A DNA stretch of 64,000 bases from Solibacillus ferritrahens (GCF_037027585.1 NZ_JAXCLE010000010.1:80921-144920), one strand, 5' to 3'; positions 1 through 9,414 are shown, counted from the stretch's first letter. A program made the numbers and translations. The notes: generated by a model from the letters alone, not told the origin.

Positions 1-765
1 TACAACCATATCGACTTGAGTTTCTTCATTAAAGTCATTAATATCACCTACTAGAAATTGCAGATTTTCATACTGCAAATCTTGTGCAATGCGATTACAT
101 TCATCGATTACTTCTTTTTTTAAGTCTAGACCTGTGACTTGAATATCGAGTTCTTTTTCAACCTTTAAATAATAATAAAGCGCAAATGTTAAATAGGATT
201 TACCAGAACCAAAATCTAAAATGCGAATTGTTTTGTCTCTTGGTAAATGCGCTAAAGAATCGTCGATGAATTCAACAAATCGATTAATTTGTTTAAACTT
301 ATCATATTTTTGTTTTTTGATTTTGCCGTCCTCTGCCTGCACCCCTAAACGAACTAAAAATGGGTGCACTCTTGAGTCATCTAATAAATACCGTTTTTTA
401 CGGTTATGGGATAAATCAACTTGTTTTGCCGTCGCATTTTGACTCGATTTCCAGAGTACTTTGTTCTTTTTAGAAAGCTGTACCTGTATCGTTTGCTCCT
501 GAAACTCGGCATGTACTTGCCTGAATTGTTCGAAAAGCATGTCGAGCTTAGCAGCCAAATCCTGTATTGCCACATTTTCATGCTTTAAAATTCGTTCATA
601 TTGATATTCAAGCTGAATCATATATTCCTCGCGTATTTCTACTGGCTTTAGCTTTACGCGCTTTAAGTCATTTGATTTTTGACGTGGTTGGCTAATTGTT
701 GCTTGGAGTAATGTTTTATTAGAAATAAGTGCGAGCAGTTGCACTTTCATTTGTTCAAATTCCAT
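1..765 (-). CDS. Class I SAM-dependent methyltransferase, C-terminus cut by the window edge
   Basis: The reading frame is open from an ATG at 765 to base 1, so only the first 255 residues are present. The N-terminal 180 residues are charged and helical. The glycine-rich SAM-binding motif I, DFGSGKSYLTF, follows at about residue 184, and an acidic LDLK strand end after it fits motif II. The motif resembles the Methyltransf_32 type of class I methyltransferase. The substrate cannot be told, though RNA or protein are both known for relatives. An AAGGCGG-like ribosome site lies just upstream of the ATG. It is divergent from hflX with about 135 bp between them. Confidence 0.75.
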   Translation of the reverse strand, partial: MEFEQMKVQLLALISNKTLLQATISQPRQKSNDLKRVKLKPVEIREEYMIQLEYQYERILKHENVAIQDLAAKLDMLFEQFRQVHAEFQEQTIQVQLSKKNKVLWKSSQNATAKQVDLSHNRKKRYLLDDSRVHPFLVRLGVQAEDGKIKKQKYDKFKQINRFVEFIDDSLAHLPRDKTIRILDFGSGKSYLTFALYYYLKVEKELDIQVTGLDLKKEVIDECNRIAQDLQYENLQFLVGDINDFNEETQVDMVV

Positions 766-901
766 AAAAACCGCCTTTTCTTTTTCCGAAATAATCTTGT
801 TCCTTTAGTATAATAATGCGCCTTTGTCGTCTTATTGTACAGGCTTTTGAATTGTATGATACGATGGGAAAAAGTTTTAATGTAAGCAAGGAGGCAATAG
901 T

Positions 902-2179
902 TTGAAAGATGTTGAGGTATTAATTGAACGCGGTGTATTGGTTGGAGTCAATTTACAAAAGAATGAGCATTTTGATTATTCAATGGAAGAATTGGCAAAT
1001 CTAGCGGAAGCTTTGAATGTGGAAGTTCTCGGTATGGTAACGCAAAATTTAGAGCGTGTAACACCGTCACATTATGTAGGCACTGGAAAGATTGAAGAAA
1101 TTAAAGCGTTTTTTGAAGAAACGAATGCAAACATTGTTATTTTTAATGATGAACTGTCCCCTTCGCAAATTCGAAATTTAGAGCGGGATTTAGAATGTAA
1201 AGTAATTGACCGTACAATGCTCATTTTGGATATTTTTAGTCGACGTGCAAAAACACGTGAAGCGCAATTGCAAGTGGAGCTTGCTCAATTACAATATATG
1301 CTTCCACGCTTAGTTGGGCTTCATGCATCGTTATCACGTCAAGGCGGTGGCACAGGTGGTGGCTTTAAAAACCGTGGTGCCGGAGAAACGAAGCTTGAGT
1401 TGGACCGTCGAAAGATTGAAGATCAAATTTCGAAAATCAAAAAAGAATTGGAAGTTGTTAAAGAACAGCGCGAAACACAACGTAAGCAACGACGTAAAAA
1501 TGCTGTACCGGTCGTTTCTATTGTAGGATATACAAACGCAGGGAAATCCACGATTATGAATCAGCTTCTTGCAAAAGCGGGACAAGATGTTACAAAGCAA
1601 GTTTTTGAAAAAGATATGCTATTCGCAACACTGGAAACTTCTGTCCGTAATATTGAACTCGAAGACAATAAATCATTTTTACTTACGGATACAGTAGGTT
1701 TTGTTAGTAAATTACCTCACCACTTAGTAAAGGCTTTCCGTTCCACATTGGAAGAAGCGCGTGAAGCGGATTTACTATTGCATGTAGTCGATGTATCCAA
1801 TGAAGAATACCGCTTCATGATGGATGTGACAAATGAAACATTAAAGGCTATCGATGTTGAGAATATTCCTACCCTTTATGTGTACAATAAATCCGATTTG
1901 GCAAGCTTAGAATACCCGCTAGTAAGTGGCGATAATATTTGGCTTTCTGCAAAGCAAAATATCGGATTGGATGAATTGTTACAGCTTATTCGCAAACAAG
2001 TTTTCGCCAACTATATCACCTGTCAAATGCTGATTCCTTACAATCAAGGAGCCGTGGTTTCTTATTTAAATGAACAGGCCACAATTTTTGAAACGGCCTA
2101 TGAAGAGAATGGTACGTTACTAACGCTAGAGCTTAAAGAAGCTGACTATCAGAGATACGACAACTATGTCGTGAAATAA
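902..2179 (+). CDS. hflX: GTPase HflX (ribosome-associated)
   Basis: HflX is a ribosome-binding GTPase of the Obg-HflX group that splits stalled or heat-damaged 70S ribosomes. The 425-residue product has the HflX N-terminal domain and a glycine-rich linker (GGGTGGGFKNRGAGETKLE, near residue 155). A coiled stretch follows, then the G domain: G1 GYTNAGKST at about 209, G3 DTVGF at about 263, G4 NKSD at about 329. The start is a TTG preceded by AAGGAGG at good spacing. Length matches the family. It stands alone, with an intrinsic terminator directly behind it. Confidence 0.95.
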   Translation: MKDVEVLIERGVLVGVNLQKNEHFDYSMEELANLAEALNVEVLGMVTQNLERVTPSHYVGTGKIEEIKAFFEETNANIVIFNDELSPSQIRNLERDLECKVIDRTMLILDIFSRRAKTREAQLQVELAQLQYMLPRLVGLHASLSRQGGGTGGGFKNRGAGETKLELDRRKIEDQISKIKKELEVVKEQRETQRKQRRKNAVPVVSIVGYTNAGKSTIMNQLLAKAGQDVTKQVFEKDMLFATLETSVRNIELEDNKSFLLTDTVGFVSKLPHHLVKAFRSTLEEAREADLLLHVVDVSNEEYRFMMDVTNETLKAIDVENIPTLYVYNKSDLASLEYPLVSGDNIWLSAKQNIGLDELLQLIRKQVFANYITCQMLIPYNQGAVVSYLNEQATIFETAYEENGTLLTLELKEADYQRYDNYVVK

Positions 2180-2194
2180 AGTATTAATCATTCA

Positions 2195-2237
2195 ATCTAA
2201 GGTACAGTGCAATATGGCATTGTACCTTAGATTTTTT
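2195..2237 (+). terminator. Intrinsic terminator of hflX
   Basis: A perfect 12-bp stem starting ATCTAAGGTACA closes over a 14-nt loop and runs into a T-rich tail, 16 nt after the hflX stop codon. Confidence 0.85.
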
Positions 2238-2488
2238 TATGGCTTTTTATCCAACAAGAGGAAGAGTCAAAATATTTCCTTTATATAATTAATTAATTTA
2301 TAATTCAGAAGTCTAAATTGTAATGATACGTCTTAATTATTTGAAAATATAGAAAAATAACATAATTATAACATTTTGATTATTTGTTGATTTTGATCAA
2401 CTGTTACGCTAAAGTGTTGAAGTATATTATTTCAAATGTCAGACAACAGACTTTATTGTCAGAATATTTATTAATCGGAGGATTTCAA

Positions 2489-3973
2489 ATGTATTCAAAA
2501 GAAGAAATAGTGAAATCTGTTCCTCAAACAGGATTTGTTGGTCAACCTAAAGGTTTATTTACATTATTCTTTACAGAGTTTTGGGAACGATTTTCATATT
2601 ATGGAATGCGTGCCATTCTACTTTTCTACATGTACTATGCTGTTAAAGATGGTGGATTAGGACTAGACCGTACGCAAGCTAACATTATCATGTCGATATA
2701 TGGTTCATTAATCTACATGTCAGGTATTATTGGCGGATGGATTGCTGACCGTATAACAGGCACGCGTAAAGCCGTATTCTATGGCGGTATATTAATTATG
2801 GTCGGTCATATTTTATTGGCATTACCGCTGGGCGTAAACGCTCTGTATTCATCAATGTTCTTTATTATAATTGGTACAGGGTTACTTAAACCGAACGTAT
2901 CATCAGTTGTAGGTGACTTATATGCGCCGACTGATGCTCGTCGTGATTCTGGATTCTCAATTTTCTATATGGGTATTAACATGGGTGGTTTCTTAGCACC
3001 ATTATTAGTTGGACTATTCCAAAAGAACTGGGGCTTCCATGCTGGATTTGCAGTAGCTGCAGTAGGTATGTTCATCGGATTAGTTGTATATTTAATGTCT
3101 CAGAAGAGTCTTGGTTTAGCAGGTTCATTTGCACCAAACCCTCTTACTAATGTAGAGAAGAAAAAATCAGCTCGCAACTTTACAATTGGTGGTTTAGTCA
3201 TTGTAATTTTAGGTTTCATTGCATACCAAACAGGTAATGCAAATATCGAAAACTTCTCATTATTAATTACAGCATTAGGTATTATCATCCCAACTTTATT
3301 TATTACCTATATGTATCGTAGTCCAAAAACAAATGCAGATGAAAAATCACGTTTGTTGGCATATATTCCATTGTTCCTATGTGCGGTAATGTTCTGGGCA
3401 ATTGCAGAACAGTCTTCTACAATTCTTGCAACATTTATTGATACACGGACAAATCTAACGTTTTTAGGATTTGAAATACCAGCTGCATGGTTCCAATCGT
3501 TTAACCCATTATTCATTATTCTAATCGCACCATTATTTGCGGTTCTTTGGACAAAGTTAGGTGATCGTGGTCCTTCAACACCGAAGAAGTTTGCGCTTTC
3601 GCTATTCTTCTCAGGTACTTCATTCCTAATAATGATCGCTGCAATCGTTTTAACGCCTGCAGATACATTAGTTAATCCATTATGGGTTGTATTCTCGATT
3701 TTCCTAGTTGTATTAGGTGAATTATTGCTTTCACCAGTTGGTTTATCTGCAACAACTAAGCTAGCACCAGCAGCATTTGCTGGACAAACAATGGCTTTAT
3801 GGTTCTTGGCAGCAGCAGCAGCTCAGGCAATTAATGCACAGTTAGTTCGTGTATACGAGCAGGTCTCAGAAACAACATACTTCGGTGTTTTAGGTATTTT
3901 ATCTATTGTACTAGGTATAGTTATTTTAATCATCTCACCAATCATTACGAAAGCTATGCGCGGTGTAAAATAA
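2489..3973 (+). CDS. dtpT: POT-family proton-coupled di-/tripeptide transporter
   Basis: This is an integral membrane peptide:H+ symporter of the POT/PTR2 branch of the major facilitator superfamily. The N-terminal EFWERFSYYGMRA carries the ExxERFxYY motif needed for proton coupling. The PTR2 signatures follow: GGWIADRITGTRKAVFYGG in helices 2-3 and FSIFYMGINMGGFLAPL in helix 5. The open frame extends to 2384, but ATG 2489 has GGAGG at 7 nt and the upstream residues look non-coding, so I take 494 residues. It is a single gene with its own terminator. Confidence 0.93.
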   Translation: MYSKEEIVKSVPQTGFVGQPKGLFTLFFTEFWERFSYYGMRAILLFYMYYAVKDGGLGLDRTQANIIMSIYGSLIYMSGIIGGWIADRITGTRKAVFYGGILIMVGHILLALPLGVNALYSSMFFIIIGTGLLKPNVSSVVGDLYAPTDARRDSGFSIFYMGINMGGFLAPLLVGLFQKNWGFHAGFAVAAVGMFIGLVVYLMSQKSLGLAGSFAPNPLTNVEKKKSARNFTIGGLVIVILGFIAYQTGNANIENFSLLITALGIIIPTLFITYMYRSPKTNADEKSRLLAYIPLFLCAVMFWAIAEQSSTILATFIDTRTNLTFLGFEIPAAWFQSFNPLFIILIAPLFAVLWTKLGDRGPSTPKKFALSLFFSGTSFLIMIAAIVLTPADTLVNPLWVVFSIFLVVLGELLLSPVGLSATTKLAPAAFAGQTMALWFLAAAAAQAINAQLVRVYEQVSETTYFGVLGILSIVLGIVILIISPIITKAMRGVK

Positions 3974-3979
3974 TTTTTT

Positions 3980-4020
3980 AACCTTAATTTGTAGAATTTT
4001 TTACGAATTAAGGTTTTTTC
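3980..4020 (+). terminator. Intrinsic terminator of the peptide transporter gene
   Basis: Ten-bp arms AACCTTAATT and AATTAAGGTT are followed by TTTTT-C-TTTT, starting 7 nt past the stop codon. Confidence 0.85.
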
Positions 4021-4067
4021 TTTTGGAAAAAAAGGAATAATAAAAGTTAACTACTTAAAAAGGTAGC

Positions 4068-4208
4068 TTGTGGTATATAATGGAATTGGGAGAAGCCTTA
4101 CTAAAATGTCTCCATAAAGATTTTAGTTGGGAAGTTATAAATACAGCACTTGATATACAGAATATTCCCGATGGTTACAAGGATCTCATTAAGCAATGTA
4201 ATCGATAG
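4068..4208 (+). CDS. Possible small protein, up to 46 aa, unrecognised
   Basis: A short open frame fills the gap between the peptide transporter terminator and the GNAT gene. From TTG 4068 (AAAAAGG 5 nt upstream) it gives 46 residues. From the internal ATG 4080 it gives 42, beginning MELGEALLKCLHKDF. The composition is protein-like, with two cysteines and amphipathic helices, but I recognise no family. A stop codon at 4056 limits extension. It could be chance or a remnant. Confidence 0.3.
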   Translation: MWYIMELGEALLKCLHKDFSWEVINTALDIQNIPDGYKDLIKQCNR

Positions 4209-4282
4209 CTATGAGATGCAAATTATTGTTTTAACATTTTTAGTGGCACGATGAAAAAGTAACTATAGGGGAGGCAAAATTT

Positions 4283-5116
4283 ATGTTAGAATCAGTAACG
4301 ATTAAGGAATTGACGACTATTGAACAAATTGAAGAGGCACGTGAATTAGAGCATGAGATTTGGGCAGTCGGTAGCATCCCTGTTCATCAAACCATTGCAA
4401 CAATACGTAATGGTGGAATTGTTCTTGGAGCTTATTTAAATGACGAAATTATTGGCTTTAACTATAGTTGTCCTGGATATATGGATGAGCAAGTGTATTT
4501 ATATTCCCATATGATCGGTATTAAACGTAACTACCGTGAACAAGGTGTAGGAGAATTACTAAAAAACTATTTAAAAGATATCGCTATCGAACGCGGTTAT
4601 AGAACTTGCCGTTGGACGTTTGATCCACTTGAAGCGCGTAGTGGTCATTTAAACTTTTCAAAGTTACGTAGTTATAGTGATACTTATATAGAGAATTGCT
4701 ATGGTGAGATGGAGGATCCATTTAATAAATTATTGCCTACAGACCGCCTTTGTGTAGAGTGGCAGCTTGTTGATAATGATTATTTACGTTGGGATGCAAA
4801 AGTAGAAGAATTACTTGATGAAGCAAAACCTATCGTAGATTGGGAAGCAAATATTGTAGGGTTGCCTACATTGGATAAGGAACAGAAGTTTCGTAAAGAG
4901 GAAACGCTTATCCATGATGCATATACATTACCTATTCCAACAAACTTCCAAAAAATCAAAGTTGAGAGTGTCGCTTTAGCAGAAGACTGGCGATATAAAA
5001 CGAGAAATATATTACAAGCAATGTTTGACCAAAATTACAAAATTATTTACTTAATGAAAAAAGATGAGCAAATAAGCCATTACCTACTTGTAAAGCGTTC
5101 TTTATTTGCCCTTTAA
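4283..5116 (+). CDS. GNAT-superfamily predicted acetyltransferase beside menC
   Basis: The 277-residue protein looks like the predicted GNAT group often found next to menC or N-acylamino-acid racemase genes in Bacillales. The N-terminal half holds the GNAT fold. HMIGIKRNYREQGVGELLK at about residues 78-96 contains the acetyl-CoA-binding R/QxxGxG/A loop in the form REQGVGE. The C-terminal half is less typical. No acceptor substrate can be assigned. A GGGGAGG ribosome site precedes the ATG. The link with the following enolase-superfamily gene suggests N-acyl amino acid chemistry, but that is inference from neighbourhood only. Confidence 0.75.
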   Translation: MLESVTIKELTTIEQIEEARELEHEIWAVGSIPVHQTIATIRNGGIVLGAYLNDEIIGFNYSCPGYMDEQVYLYSHMIGIKRNYREQGVGELLKNYLKDIAIERGYRTCRWTFDPLEARSGHLNFSKLRSYSDTYIENCYGEMEDPFNKLLPTDRLCVEWQLVDNDYLRWDAKVEELLDEAKPIVDWEANIVGLPTLDKEQKFRKEETLIHDAYTLPIPTNFQKIKVESVALAEDWRYKTRNILQAMFDQNYKIIYLMKKDEQISHYLLVKRSLFAL

Positions 5117-5120
5117 TTCC

Positions 5121-5153
5121 TTTTTCAGCGGGTGTTTACCGCCCGCTGAAAAA
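5121..5153. terminator. GC-rich hairpin after the GNAT gene
   Basis: Arms CAGCGGG and CCCGCTG are extended by A-T pairs on both sides. The plus-strand tail is A-rich, then CTTTTAA, so termination may be weak and readthrough into menC is possible. Confidence 0.5.
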
Positions 5154-5187
5154 CTTTTAAAGTAATGAATCAGTAGGAGCAATGAAC

Positions 5188-6297
5188 ATGAAATTAGTGG
5201 AAGTCACGATGCATGAACTTATAATGCGAATGAAAACGCCTTTTACAACGAGCTTAGGGTCAATGCAAGATAAGCGATTTTTAGTATTGGAGGCGAAGGA
5301 TGAAAGTGGTTTTGTCGGTTGGGGAGAGGGCGTTGCTTTTGAAGAACCATCCTACACAGAAGAAACTTTTAAAACTTCCCGCCATATGCTGGAAGATTTT
5401 TTAATTCCGGCGTTATTGGGAGCTGAATTGAAGCATCCAGATGAAGTGTTTGACATGTTTCGATCCATTCGTCGCAATAATATGGCAAAAGCAGCAATTG
5501 AAGGCGCAGTATGGGATATTTATGCCCAATTAATGAACCAACCATTAGCGCATGTCATTGGTGGGTCCCAGGAAAAAATCGAAGTGGGAATTAGTATTGG
5601 TTTACAGCCTACAGATGAACAGCTTATCCAAACGATTCAGCATTATTTGGATGAAGGCTATAAACGAATAAAAGTAAAAATCAAACCTGGAAAAGATATT
5701 GAACTTTTACATACAATTCGCCAAGCATTTCCTACCATTCCTTTAATGGCGGATGCAAACTCAGCGTATACATTAGATGATATGGAAAGTTTAAAAAAGC
5801 TGGATGAATTTAATTTAATGATGATCGAACAGCCACTTGCCCATGATGATTTAGTCGACCATGCATTATTACAAAAGCAAATCAAGACACCGATTTGTTT
5901 GGATGAAAGCATTACTTCTCTAGAGGATACACGTAAGGCTATTCAGCTGGGGAGCTGTGGTGTAATAAACATTAAAATTGCACGAGTAGGCGGTATCAGT
6001 GAAGCGAAGCGCATTCATGATTATTGCATGGAGCACCATATTCCCGTATGGTGTGGGGGGATGCTTGAAGCAGGAATAGGCCGAGCGCATAATGTTGCCA
6101 TTACTAGTCTAGCTAATTTTATAATGCCAGGGGATACTGCTGCCTCAAGTCGTTATTGGTACGAAGATATTATTAGCCCAGAAGTAACAGTAGAAAATGG
6201 CTATATTAAAGTTCCCAAAAAACATGGAATCGGCTATGAAGTAAATCGTGCATTATTGGAAAAGTATAGTGTCAATAAAACGACATATCGGATATAG
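5188..6297 (+). CDS. menC: o-Succinylbenzoate synthase / N-acylamino acid racemase family
   Basis: This is an enolase-superfamily enzyme. MenC dehydrates SHCHC to o-succinylbenzoate in menaquinone synthesis, and many Bacillales members also racemise N-succinyl amino acids. The catalytic set is complete (numbered from ATG 5188): K162xK164 in RIKVKIKPG, metal ligands D189 (DANSAY), E214 (EQPL) and D239 (LDES), and K263 (NIKIARVGG). An ATG also occurs at 5182, but AGGAG ends 2 nt before it and 8 nt before ATG 5188, so I use the latter (369 aa). No other men genes are in the window. The GNAT neighbour keeps a racemase role open. Confidence 0.88.
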   Translation: MKLVEVTMHELIMRMKTPFTTSLGSMQDKRFLVLEAKDESGFVGWGEGVAFEEPSYTEETFKTSRHMLEDFLIPALLGAELKHPDEVFDMFRSIRRNNMAKAAIEGAVWDIYAQLMNQPLAHVIGGSQEKIEVGISIGLQPTDEQLIQTIQHYLDEGYKRIKVKIKPGKDIELLHTIRQAFPTIPLMADANSAYTLDDMESLKKLDEFNLMMIEQPLAHDDLVDHALLQKQIKTPICLDESITSLEDTRKAIQLGSCGVINIKIARVGGISEAKRIHDYCMEHHIPVWCGGMLEAGIGRAHNVAITSLANFIMPGDTAASSRYWYEDIISPEVTVENGYIKVPKKHGIGYEVNRALLEKYSVNKTTYRI

Positions 6298-6301
6298 ATG
6301 C

Positions 6302-6331
6302 AAACCACGAATTAAAATTTGTGGTTTTTTC
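6302..6331 (+). terminator. Intrinsic terminator of menC
   Basis: Arms AAACCACGAAT and ATTTGTGGTTT (one G-T pair) are followed by six T, directly behind the menC stop. Confidence 0.85.
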
Positions 6332-6449
6332 TTGTTTCATCTAATTTCCTATATATACTGTAACTTGTAAATAAAGCGACTAATTGCTCTTAAAATACAA
6401 TTTTCATTATATTGGTTATTCAAAAGTGCCTTATTTTTAAATCGTGCGT

Positions 6450-6478
6450 TTGATTTTCATTATTAGCAATTATATAAT
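6450..6478 (+). promoter_or_regulatory. Sigma-A promoter of the yclNOP operon
   Basis: TTGATT (6450-6455), a 17-bp spacer, then a perfect TATAAT (6473-6478). The Fur-type palindrome begins 17 bp downstream, where a repressor would block initiation. The rest of this 340-bp gap (6332-6449 and 6520-6636) shows no ORF. Confidence 0.7.
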
Positions 6479-6494
6479 GATGTAGGGAAAGAAA

Positions 6495-6519
6495 TGATTC
6501 TCATTTTCATTGAGAATCA
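6495..6519. promoter_or_regulatory. Fur box controlling iron-siderophore uptake
   Basis: This is a perfect inverted repeat TGATTCTCA-N7-TGAGAATCA. Its TGAnAAT-like arms fit the Bacillus Fur/7-1-7 operator family, and it lies just downstream of the operon promoter. Repression by Fur with Fe(II) is inferred from the motif and from the genes controlled. Confidence 0.8.
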
Positions 6520-6636
6520 GTGAATATATCTTGGCGTATGGCAATCAGATTTATTAGTTCACTCAAAATTCAGCAGCGTTTGTCTAGTTGAATTAAAATA
6601 AAAATAAAAATATATAAAGAATAGTGGGAAAATGAA

Positions 6637-7593
6637 ATGAGACTTTGGATGCTCGTTGCAGCAACCATCGTTCTGTCCTTTATATCATTATTTATTGGGG
6701 CAATCGACATAAAACCATCTGATTTATTGGATTGGGATTCAGATAAGACACAAATTTTCCTGATGAGTCGAGTGCCGCGATTAATGGCGATCATACTTGC
6801 TGGGGCAGGGATGGGTATTTCAGGCTTAATTATGCAAAGTTTAAGCCGTAATAAATTCGTATCACCGACAACATCCGGTACACTGGATGCGGCTAAACTA
6901 GGTATTGTAGTATCGATGGTATTTTTCACAAGTGTAGGTTATATGGAGAAAATTCTCTTTAGTTTTACATTCGCGCTTATTGGTATGATGATTTTCATGC
7001 GCCTTCTGGAAAGCATTAAATTTAAAGATGTAATTTTTGTGCCTCTAATCGGGATTATGTATGGGAATATTATTGGTGCGATATCCACATTTATTGCTTA
7101 TGAAGCAGATGTTTTACAAAGTGTAGATACATTCTTTTTAGGGAGTTTTACACTTGTTGTTTCAGGACGTTATGAGTTGCTTTATGTAGCTGTCCCGGCG
7201 ATTATTCTTGCTTACTTATATGCAAATAAGTTTACAGTGGCAGGAATGGGAGAAGATTTTGCGAAAAATCTAGGGTTGAGCTACCGTACTGTGTTAAATC
7301 TCGGTTTAGTGCTTGTCGCGATTATTTCAACAACTGTAGTATTAACAGTGGGGATTATTCCTTTCTTAGGGTTAATTGTGCCAAACATAGTTTCATTATA
7401 TATGGGAGACAATTTACGTAAAACGATTCCACATACAATTTTCTTAGGGGCAGCATTCCTATTGATGTGTGATATCTTGAGTCGTCTTATTGTGTATCCG
7501 TTTGAGATTCCTGTAAACACAACGGTTGCGGTAATCGGCAGTGCAATCTTCTTAGTAATGTTGTTTAGGGGGAAAGCATATGCGAAAAAATAG
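6637..7593 (+). CDS. yclN: Iron-siderophore ABC transporter permease YclN
   Basis: A FecCD-type permease of 318 residues with multiple membrane helices throughout. It resembles B. subtilis YclN, which with YclO, YclP and YclQ imports petrobactin-type catecholate siderophores. Family landmarks include GLIMQSLSRNKFVSPTTSG near residues 61-79 and the C-terminal GIIPFLGLIVPNIVS segment, the cytoplasmic loop that contacts the ATPase. It is first in a tightly packed operon, with its 3' end overlapping yclO by 14 bp. The ribosome site is modest (GTGGGA). Confidence 0.9.
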   Translation: MRLWMLVAATIVLSFISLFIGAIDIKPSDLLDWDSDKTQIFLMSRVPRLMAIILAGAGMGISGLIMQSLSRNKFVSPTTSGTLDAAKLGIVVSMVFFTSVGYMEKILFSFTFALIGMMIFMRLLESIKFKDVIFVPLIGIMYGNIIGAISTFIAYEADVLQSVDTFFLGSFTLVVSGRYELLYVAVPAIILAYLYANKFTVAGMGEDFAKNLGLSYRTVLNLGLVLVAIISTTVVLTVGIIPFLGLIVPNIVSLYMGDNLRKTIPHTIFLGAAFLLMCDILSRLIVYPFEIPVNTTVAVIGSAIFLVMLFRGKAYAKK

Positions 7594-8536
7594 GACGAAG
7601 CTTATTGTTTTAGCTATAATCGCGATTATTAGTATACTGTTATTTTGTCTATATAATATTCAAGGTGGATTTAGTTACGCCTTTCCAAAACGTGTAGAAC
7701 GCGTATTGGCAATGATTATTACCGGTACTGCCATTGCGTATGCAACAGTAACATTCCAGACGGTTACGCATAATCGGTTATTAACACCTTCAATGATGGG
7801 TGTTGACTCGATGTATGAAGTCGTACAGACAGTCATATTCTTCTTTGCAGGGTCTGCTTCTATATTTGTAGTAAGTCGTTATTTAAATTTTGGATTATCA
7901 ATTGCTGCGATGGTTTTATTCGCACTTATTTTATACAGATTTCTATTCAGGGCAGATAAGCATCCAATCTTCCTACTGCTGCTAGCAGGGATGATCATAG
8001 GGACACTGCTCGGTAGCTTAGTAACATTTTTACAAGTAATTATTGACCCGGTAGAATATGAAAGCTTACAATCTCGTTTATTTGCGAGCTTTATGAATGT
8101 GAAAACTGAGCTTTTACTTATTGCTATCGTTATATTAGTGGCTTCGTTTATATACGGTTATCGTTTATTAAGGGATTTAGATGTAATGTCATTAGGACGT
8201 GAAAATGCAATAAACTTAGGTGTAAATTACGATAAAATTGTATTGAAAGTGCTAATTTTATCTTCTGTGCTAATTGCAACATCTACTGCGCTTGTCGGTC
8301 CAATTACGTTTTTAGGATTAATCGTTTCAAACTTAGCGTATCAATTTTTTGCTACGTACAAGCATTCCGTTTTAATTGTGGGTGCAAGTCTCATTAGTAT
8401 TATTGCACTTGTCGGTGGGCAGTTTTTAGTACTGCATGTGTTCCAATTAAGTACAACGATAAGCGTAATTATAAACTTTATCGGTGGATTGTACTTTATT
8501 TATCTAATACTGAAGGAAAGTAGGAAAGCAGGATGA
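7580..8536 (+). CDS. yclO: Iron-siderophore ABC transporter permease YclO
   Basis: Second FecCD permease, also 318 residues, presumed to heterodimerise with YclN in the membrane. The conserved ATPase-contact loop appears as ALVGPITFLGLIVSNLAY near residues 241-258. Its ATG lies inside the yclN reading frame behind AGGGGGAAA, and its stop overlaps the yclP start, so translation is probably coupled. Confidence 0.9.
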   Translation: MRKNRTKLIVLAIIAIISILLFCLYNIQGGFSYAFPKRVERVLAMIITGTAIAYATVTFQTVTHNRLLTPSMMGVDSMYEVVQTVIFFFAGSASIFVVSRYLNFGLSIAAMVLFALILYRFLFRADKHPIFLLLLAGMIIGTLLGSLVTFLQVIIDPVEYESLQSRLFASFMNVKTELLLIAIVILVASFIYGYRLLRDLDVMSLGRENAINLGVNYDKIVLKVLILSSVLIATSTALVGPITFLGLIVSNLAYQFFATYKHSVLIVGASLISIIALVGGQFLVLHVFQLSTTISVIINFIGGLYFIYLILKESRKAG

Positions 8537-9300
8537 TTGAAATTAAAGGGCTTTCTAAAAGCTTTGGAAAGAAACCAGTTGTTGAAAACGTATCATTAAC
8601 TATCCAGCCAAAAGCAATCACTTCATTTATTGGACCAAACGGTGCCGGTAAGTCAACATTATTATCCATGGTAAGCCGATTGCTTGATTCAGATACAGGA
8701 GAGGTATTTTTGGATCAAAGTGATGTGAAAAAAATGAAATCTAATGATTTTGCTAAACGTGTGGCTATTTTACGTCAGTCAAATCATTTAAATGTACGAT
8801 TAACTGTACGTGAGCTCGTGGCATTTGGCCGTTATCCTTATTCAAAAGGGCGTTTAACACCAGAGGACGAAGAACATATTGATCGTGCAATTGAATATAT
8901 GACATTGGGCGATATGGAACATAAATTTTTAGATGAATTATCTGGTGGTCAAAAGCAACGTGCTTTTATCTCGATGGTAATTGCACAAGATACTGAGTAT
9001 ATTTTGTTGGATGAGCCATTAAACAATCTGGATATGAAGCACTCCGTTCAAATTATGAAGATTTTACGCAAGCTTGTAGATGAATTAGGGAAAACTGTTG
9101 TGATTGTATTGCATGACATTAACTTTGCTTCTGTGTATTCGGATCGTATTGTCGCTTTAAAAGATGGACGTCTTGTAAAAGATGGTCCAACTAATGACAT
9201 TATTAATTCAGAAGCACTGCGGGAAGTGTATGATATGCATATTCCGGTTCAAGAACAAGATGGCTGTAGAATTTGTGTATACTTTAATTCTCATAGCTAA
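8533..9300 (+). CDS. yclP: Iron-siderophore ABC transporter ATP-binding protein YclP
   Basis: A 255-residue cytoplasmic ATPase that powers the YclN/YclO permease. Walker A is GPNGAGKST (about residues 35-43), the signature is LSGGQKQRA, Walker B is YILLDEP, followed by NNLDMKHS, and the switch histidine is in VIVLHDINFA. The ATG overlaps the yclO stop (ATGA). No strong terminator follows, so some transcripts may continue into yclQ, which also has its own promoter. Confidence 0.92.
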   Translation: MIEIKGLSKSFGKKPVVENVSLTIQPKAITSFIGPNGAGKSTLLSMVSRLLDSDTGEVFLDQSDVKKMKSNDFAKRVAILRQSNHLNVRLTVRELVAFGRYPYSKGRLTPEDEEHIDRAIEYMTLGDMEHKFLDELSGGQKQRAFISMVIAQDTEYILLDEPLNNLDMKHSVQIMKILRKLVDELGKTVVIVLHDINFASVYSDRIVALKDGRLVKDGPTNDIINSEALREVYDMHIPVQEQDGCRICVYFNSHS

Positions 9301-9355
9301 AAACAAGTAAATGTATAGGTTATTCTCGCTTATGCATTTATTTTCTGACATTAAA

Positions 9356-9370
9356 TGAGAATGAATATTA
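9356..9370. promoter_or_regulatory. Candidate upstream Fur box of yclQ
   Basis: TGAGAAT-G-AATATTA matches the 7-1-7 Fur pattern TGATAAT-N-ATTATCA at 11 of 14 arm positions and lies 15 bp upstream of the yclQ -35 element. Confidence 0.45.
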
Positions 9371-9385
9371 ATTTCATAAAAACAA

Positions 9386-9414
9386 TTGACAACATTAAAC
9401 AGTTGATTTAGACT
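9386..9414 (+). promoter_or_regulatory. Sigma-A promoter of yclQ
   Basis: Perfect TTGACA (9386-9391), 17-bp spacer, TAGACT (9409-9414). It is flanked by two Fur-like boxes. Confidence 0.7.
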
